The notes under the pieces are model-generated. The model made no database searches. It was not told where the DNA came from and saw only the letters and a list, made by a program, of their open reading frames with translations. From Deinococcus sp. Arct2-2 (GTDB lineage: Bacteria > Deinococcota > Deinococci > Deinococcales > Deinococcaceae): a DNA stretch of 59,593 bases. Positions 58,101-59,593 of this stretch are shown here, piece after piece (positions within the stretch are counted from its first letter, which is position 1; each line of letters opens with the position of its first letter). A program made the position numbers and the translations under genes. Location: contig NZ_SSNW01000024.1 in assembly GCF_004801315.1 (NCBI RefSeq), positions 1-59,593 on the forward strand, read 5' to 3'.

Positions 58101-59593
58101 CGGCGCTGGGGGGAGCCATTGGCGGCGCGTTCGGCGGGGTAGGCGGCGCGGCGGCCACCGTGCTGACCAAAGGCGTGACCACCGCACTGGCCGCACGCGG
58201 CGTGGGCCGACTGGCCCAAACGGGCGTCACGCTGGGGATGGAAGGTACCCTCAATACGGGCATCGGCTTGGCGGGCGAGGTCGCCAGCGGCTACGCCAAT
58301 CAGGGCGTCTTCGGCATCAAGTACGACCTCGGCGCAACGTTTAGCGCCACCAACATCGCCAAGAATCTGGTGACGAACGTGGGCGGCAGCGCGGTGGGAC
58401 GCCTAGGCCAAAGCCCGCGCATTCAGACCTTCCTGAACGACAAGGTGGGCGGCCTGACCACCCGCTTTCAGACCGAGTTTCCGAACACGGGCCGCACACT
58501 CAGCCGCTTTAACGCCCGCCTAGACGATGTGGTGCTGAACAACCGCGCCATAAAGGCGACGGGCGAAACGCTGACCAACTTTGGCACCAAACTGGGCAAC
58601 ATCGGCGGCAAAGGCATGCCCGCGCCGCATGTTCCGCCCCTACCTACGGGGAGTGCGGGCCACCAGAACACGCCCACTCCGCCGGGAGAAACGCCGCCAC
58701 ATTTGCTGGGAGACGGGACGACAGCCGCGCCGCGCACTGCGCCCACGACTGAACCTCTTCCCGCGAGAGAAGTCGCGTCCACAACGGCTCCGGAGCCAAC
58801 TGCTAGACCCGGCGGCGGCGAATCTGTACCTGCCAACCACCCCACCGCCGACGCCCCGCAGCAGACTGGGCCGAAGCCGCCCGTGTCTGAAACAACCGCT
58901 GAACCTGCCCCGGCTGGCCCTGACCGCAGCACCACCCGCGAGCAGTGGAAGGCGCAGCAGCACCAAGAACGCATTCAGGCACGCCAGCAGCGGGCTGTGC
59001 AGGAGTTTGACCAGAAGTTGCAGGCCCGTATCAGCGAGTTGCCCGACAGCCCCGCCAAACAAAAGATGCTGGAATACCTGCGGCAAGTGGACGAAATGGA
59101 CTTTTCCACGCGGGACGATCAATCCAGCTTTTACTCTGGCCCCGGCAACCGCGACATGGCGCTGGATCACCAGAAGCGCGGCGGGGACGCCATTGACGGC
59201 ACACCGGGCGGCAAGGCGCTGGAGGCATTGGGACTGTACAAGGAATTTGCAACTGACGTCCGCTTGGCCGATTTGGTCTGGATGAAAGCCTCCATGAAGT
59301 ACGCGACGGGCGCGAGCGGCAACATTCACCTGTTTGTAGACGGCGCGCTGCCCACCCGCGTGTTTGCCACCATCGAGCGGCCCCTGCTGGAAGGCAACCC
59401 GCAGGTGGACCGCTGGAACCATTACCCGAATCCAAACCGGGTCAATCCGGCTGAACCCGCCACACCGCAAGCCAGCAGCGAATCTACGCCCGCACCTATC
59501 CCTCCCACCGCCGACGCCCCTCAGCAGACCGCGCCGAAGGCTGGCCCTGACCGCAGCACCACCCGCGAGCAGTGGGAAGAGACCGCGCACCAA
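55139..59593 (+). CDS. Large eCIS cargo/toxin-like protein, 3' end outside window
   Basis: An uninterrupted frame of 1485 codons runs from an ATG at 55139 (inside tnpB) to the window edge. The first codons read through the element's right end (MSSPEKPQSSDWGVVTG), then native-looking sequence follows. Order: disordered Pro/Ala region (to about 400), Ala/Gln-rich helical repeats (about 400-850), hydrophobic stretch (about 920-975: VVSVVIDIVVAVVVTAAMIA), Gly-rich GGAIGGAFGGVGGAAAT part, linker, and a compact module at about 1320-1425 (FYSGPGNRD, TPGGKALEALGLY, VWMKASMKYATGASGNI, IERPLLEGNPQV). That pattern recalls ADP-ribosyl cyclase/NADase toxins. A tape-measure role is the main alternative. 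The original start was probably the ATG at 53811. Confidence 0.7.
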   Translation, partial: MSSPEKPQSSDWGVVTGWQEELKKRRGQGENAVNDASRLVPQQPNAGFPQWDEPAPAAQTGAVGGAAQLQTGGNALGGLSTPPTGGVPGLGSVGETSTLPAGVRTAPTSGPLAALVGRLAGQLQGQRQARAASGALDQGAELGTLKQLALQLAQQYRSLGTRATPTDLAAALNALPDATDRQQLGRAVVGLISAMRPGERAALERAVNDPAALVAEHANSSPTPPAQVSAKAAPVSVQRPAGGEGTSAGAVAVKAQGSAISPATPASAPAPVAAKATPQAPPALAKAAPAPAKTPAPTSTPQGKRTAAAATAPQADAAKSPTPNDLKLVSLQALDGSGLNVQPTATLGKAALFEPREWAKLKAARQQTKGQPAPAGTPPATVSNASEAPKQKRQSKPLPSVTVKAADLKKEAQKDRKANQKALTAALSAAAKQTAQIDQARASGAAKVQGAARAAEARMAAALKTTESQIAAAASAATARVQAAATRSTAQVNAAHRGTVQGIRQEALKQKQAAQQALTALKTQLTGAKTALDARTNAEFGAAASGMKAAGSAVAGQATALGNSRASQYAAEPLPKQDGWDDFKNGEDFPKNKRKAKVDAAREVGKSFAESFTAAGAEQAAKLPQSKGAVLQGNGQLLAQYLVSLTQGQAAVLAQMEAAQQAAIRQADALKAAQLAAIAAQKRAAVAGIAQTRSGLRTGARQTARQQQTAVRQQASRSVSALTTQAAQAKAGLSRQIGAARTTSARHLDQDSATFARGMAGFLVHIRQAAQGASRGMTTSAAGSAATLTRTGTQAAGSLTALGTQARTACTAAATSASTGLTQLAARAQTAFSAQGKAYQQQSTALLTGIRASFKTTAERFRADTKTVGDSLKDKLGQAVKDFRAALVAAKDQGSGGNKAEDPTITEKANAAAEAVQPRWKAVVSVVIDIVVAVVVTAAMIALAATGIGVVALIGLGILIGAASAVAGQGLKDAVDGKFSGWKTYGAAALGGAIGGAFGGVGGAAATVLTKGVTTALAARGVGRLAQTGVTLGMEGTLNTGIGLAGEVASGYANQGVFGIKYDLGATFSATNIAKNLVTNVGGSAVGRLGQSPRIQTFLNDKVGGLTTRFQTEFPNTGRTLSRFNARLDDVVLNNRAIKATGETLTNFGTKLGNIGGKGMPAPHVPPLPTGSAGHQNTPTPPGETPPHLLGDGTTAAPRTAPTTEPLPAREVASTTAPEPTARPGGGESVPANHPTADAPQQTGPKPPVSETTAEPAPAGPDRSTTREQWKAQQHQERIQARQQRAVQEFDQKLQARISELPDSPAKQKMLEYLRQVDEMDFSTRDDQSSFYSGPGNRDMALDHQKRGGDAIDGTPGGKALEALGLYKEFATDVRLADLVWMKASMKYATGASGNIHLFVDGALPTRVFATIERPLLEGNPQVDRWNHYPNPNRVNPAEPATPQASSESTPAPIPPTADAPQQTAPKAGPDRSTTREQWEETAHQ
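58912..58948 (+). repeat. Direct repeat copy 1 in the cargo gene
   Basis: A 37-bp sequence starting GGCTGGCCCTGACCGC and ending GCGAGCAGTGG is identical to 59539-59575 and encodes AGPDRSTTREQW. Preceding PTADAPQQT coding sequence is also shared. It marks the linker before the first C-terminal module. Confidence 0.9.
59539..59575 (+). repeat. Direct repeat copy 2 in the cargo gene
   Basis: An exact second copy of the 37-bp linker repeat lies 18 bp before the window edge. It suggests that a second C-terminal module, related in design to the first, begins beyond the window. Confidence 0.9.

Noticed and set aside
56858..58219. 453-codon antisense frame over the cargo gene
   Set aside because: The plus strand is continuously open for 1485 codons with sensible composition; the antisense frame is Cys/Arg/His-rich noise.

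Overview
The window is GC-rich bacterial DNA with tightly overlapping genes, GTG/TTG starts and a dense mix of insertion sequences. Two genes (starts at 25089 and 28932) have a TANNNT -10 box six bases upstream of the start codon and no Shine-Dalgarno sequence, the leaderless layout common in Deinococcus. Together with the gene style, this suggests a Deinococcus or close relative. That assignment is inference, because no rRNA or other phylogenetic marker is present.

Region 1 (1-15482, minus strand) is a surface-polysaccharide operon. Read from about 15.35 kb down to 0.1 kb it encodes a Wzz/BY-kinase chain-length regulator, RfbB, RfbA and RfbC (dTDP-sugar synthesis), a Wzx-like flippase, a glycosyltransferase, a Wzy-like polymerase, two more glycosyltransferases, GalE, and a fusion of a glycosyltransferase to an initiating phosphoglycosyltransferase. 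The last gene, a PglD/NeuD-type acyltransferase, is cut into three pieces by an IS701-like and an IS5-like element and also carries in-frame stops. The central part (about 6.9-11.2 kb) is clearly AT-rich, as expected for an acquired serotype-specific core.

Region 2 (15483-20760) is an insertion-sequence pile-up: an IS1182 element with a late frameshift, an ISL3 remnant, an IS110 element with a candidate bridge-RNA region, and an IS66-type element. The pile-up ends inside a decayed BTAD/SARP-like regulator that has lost its N-terminus and carries a frameshift.

Region 3 (20769-29321) holds chromosomal accessory genes: an aldo/keto reductase, a metallo-beta-lactamase-fold pseudogene with two in-frame stops, a quinone-oxidoreductase-like MDR protein, a PAS-GGDEF-EAL protein with a hairpin over its start codon, and a small secreted protein.

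Region 4 (29341-59593) is an extracellular contractile injection system (eCIS) locus: DUF4255 cap protein, PAAR tip, sheath, two tube proteins, AAA+ ATPase, gp25-type baseplate protein, baseplate J-like protein, FHA-gpI fusion, Afp7-like and VgrG-like hub proteins. Unusual additions are a 1701-residue DUF4157 protein with a vast Pro/Ala-rich arm, a membrane-anchored FHA pseudokinase with Ig-like repeats and a Thr-Pro tract, and a long cargo-like protein that runs off the right edge. A TnpB element sits at the start of the cargo gene, so the readable cargo frame now begins inside the 3' end of tnpB. The cargo has a hydrophobic segment, a C-terminal module with a pattern reminiscent of ADP-ribosyl cyclases/NADases, and a repeated linker suggesting a second module beyond the window. 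No clear tail fibre or tape-measure gene was recognised.
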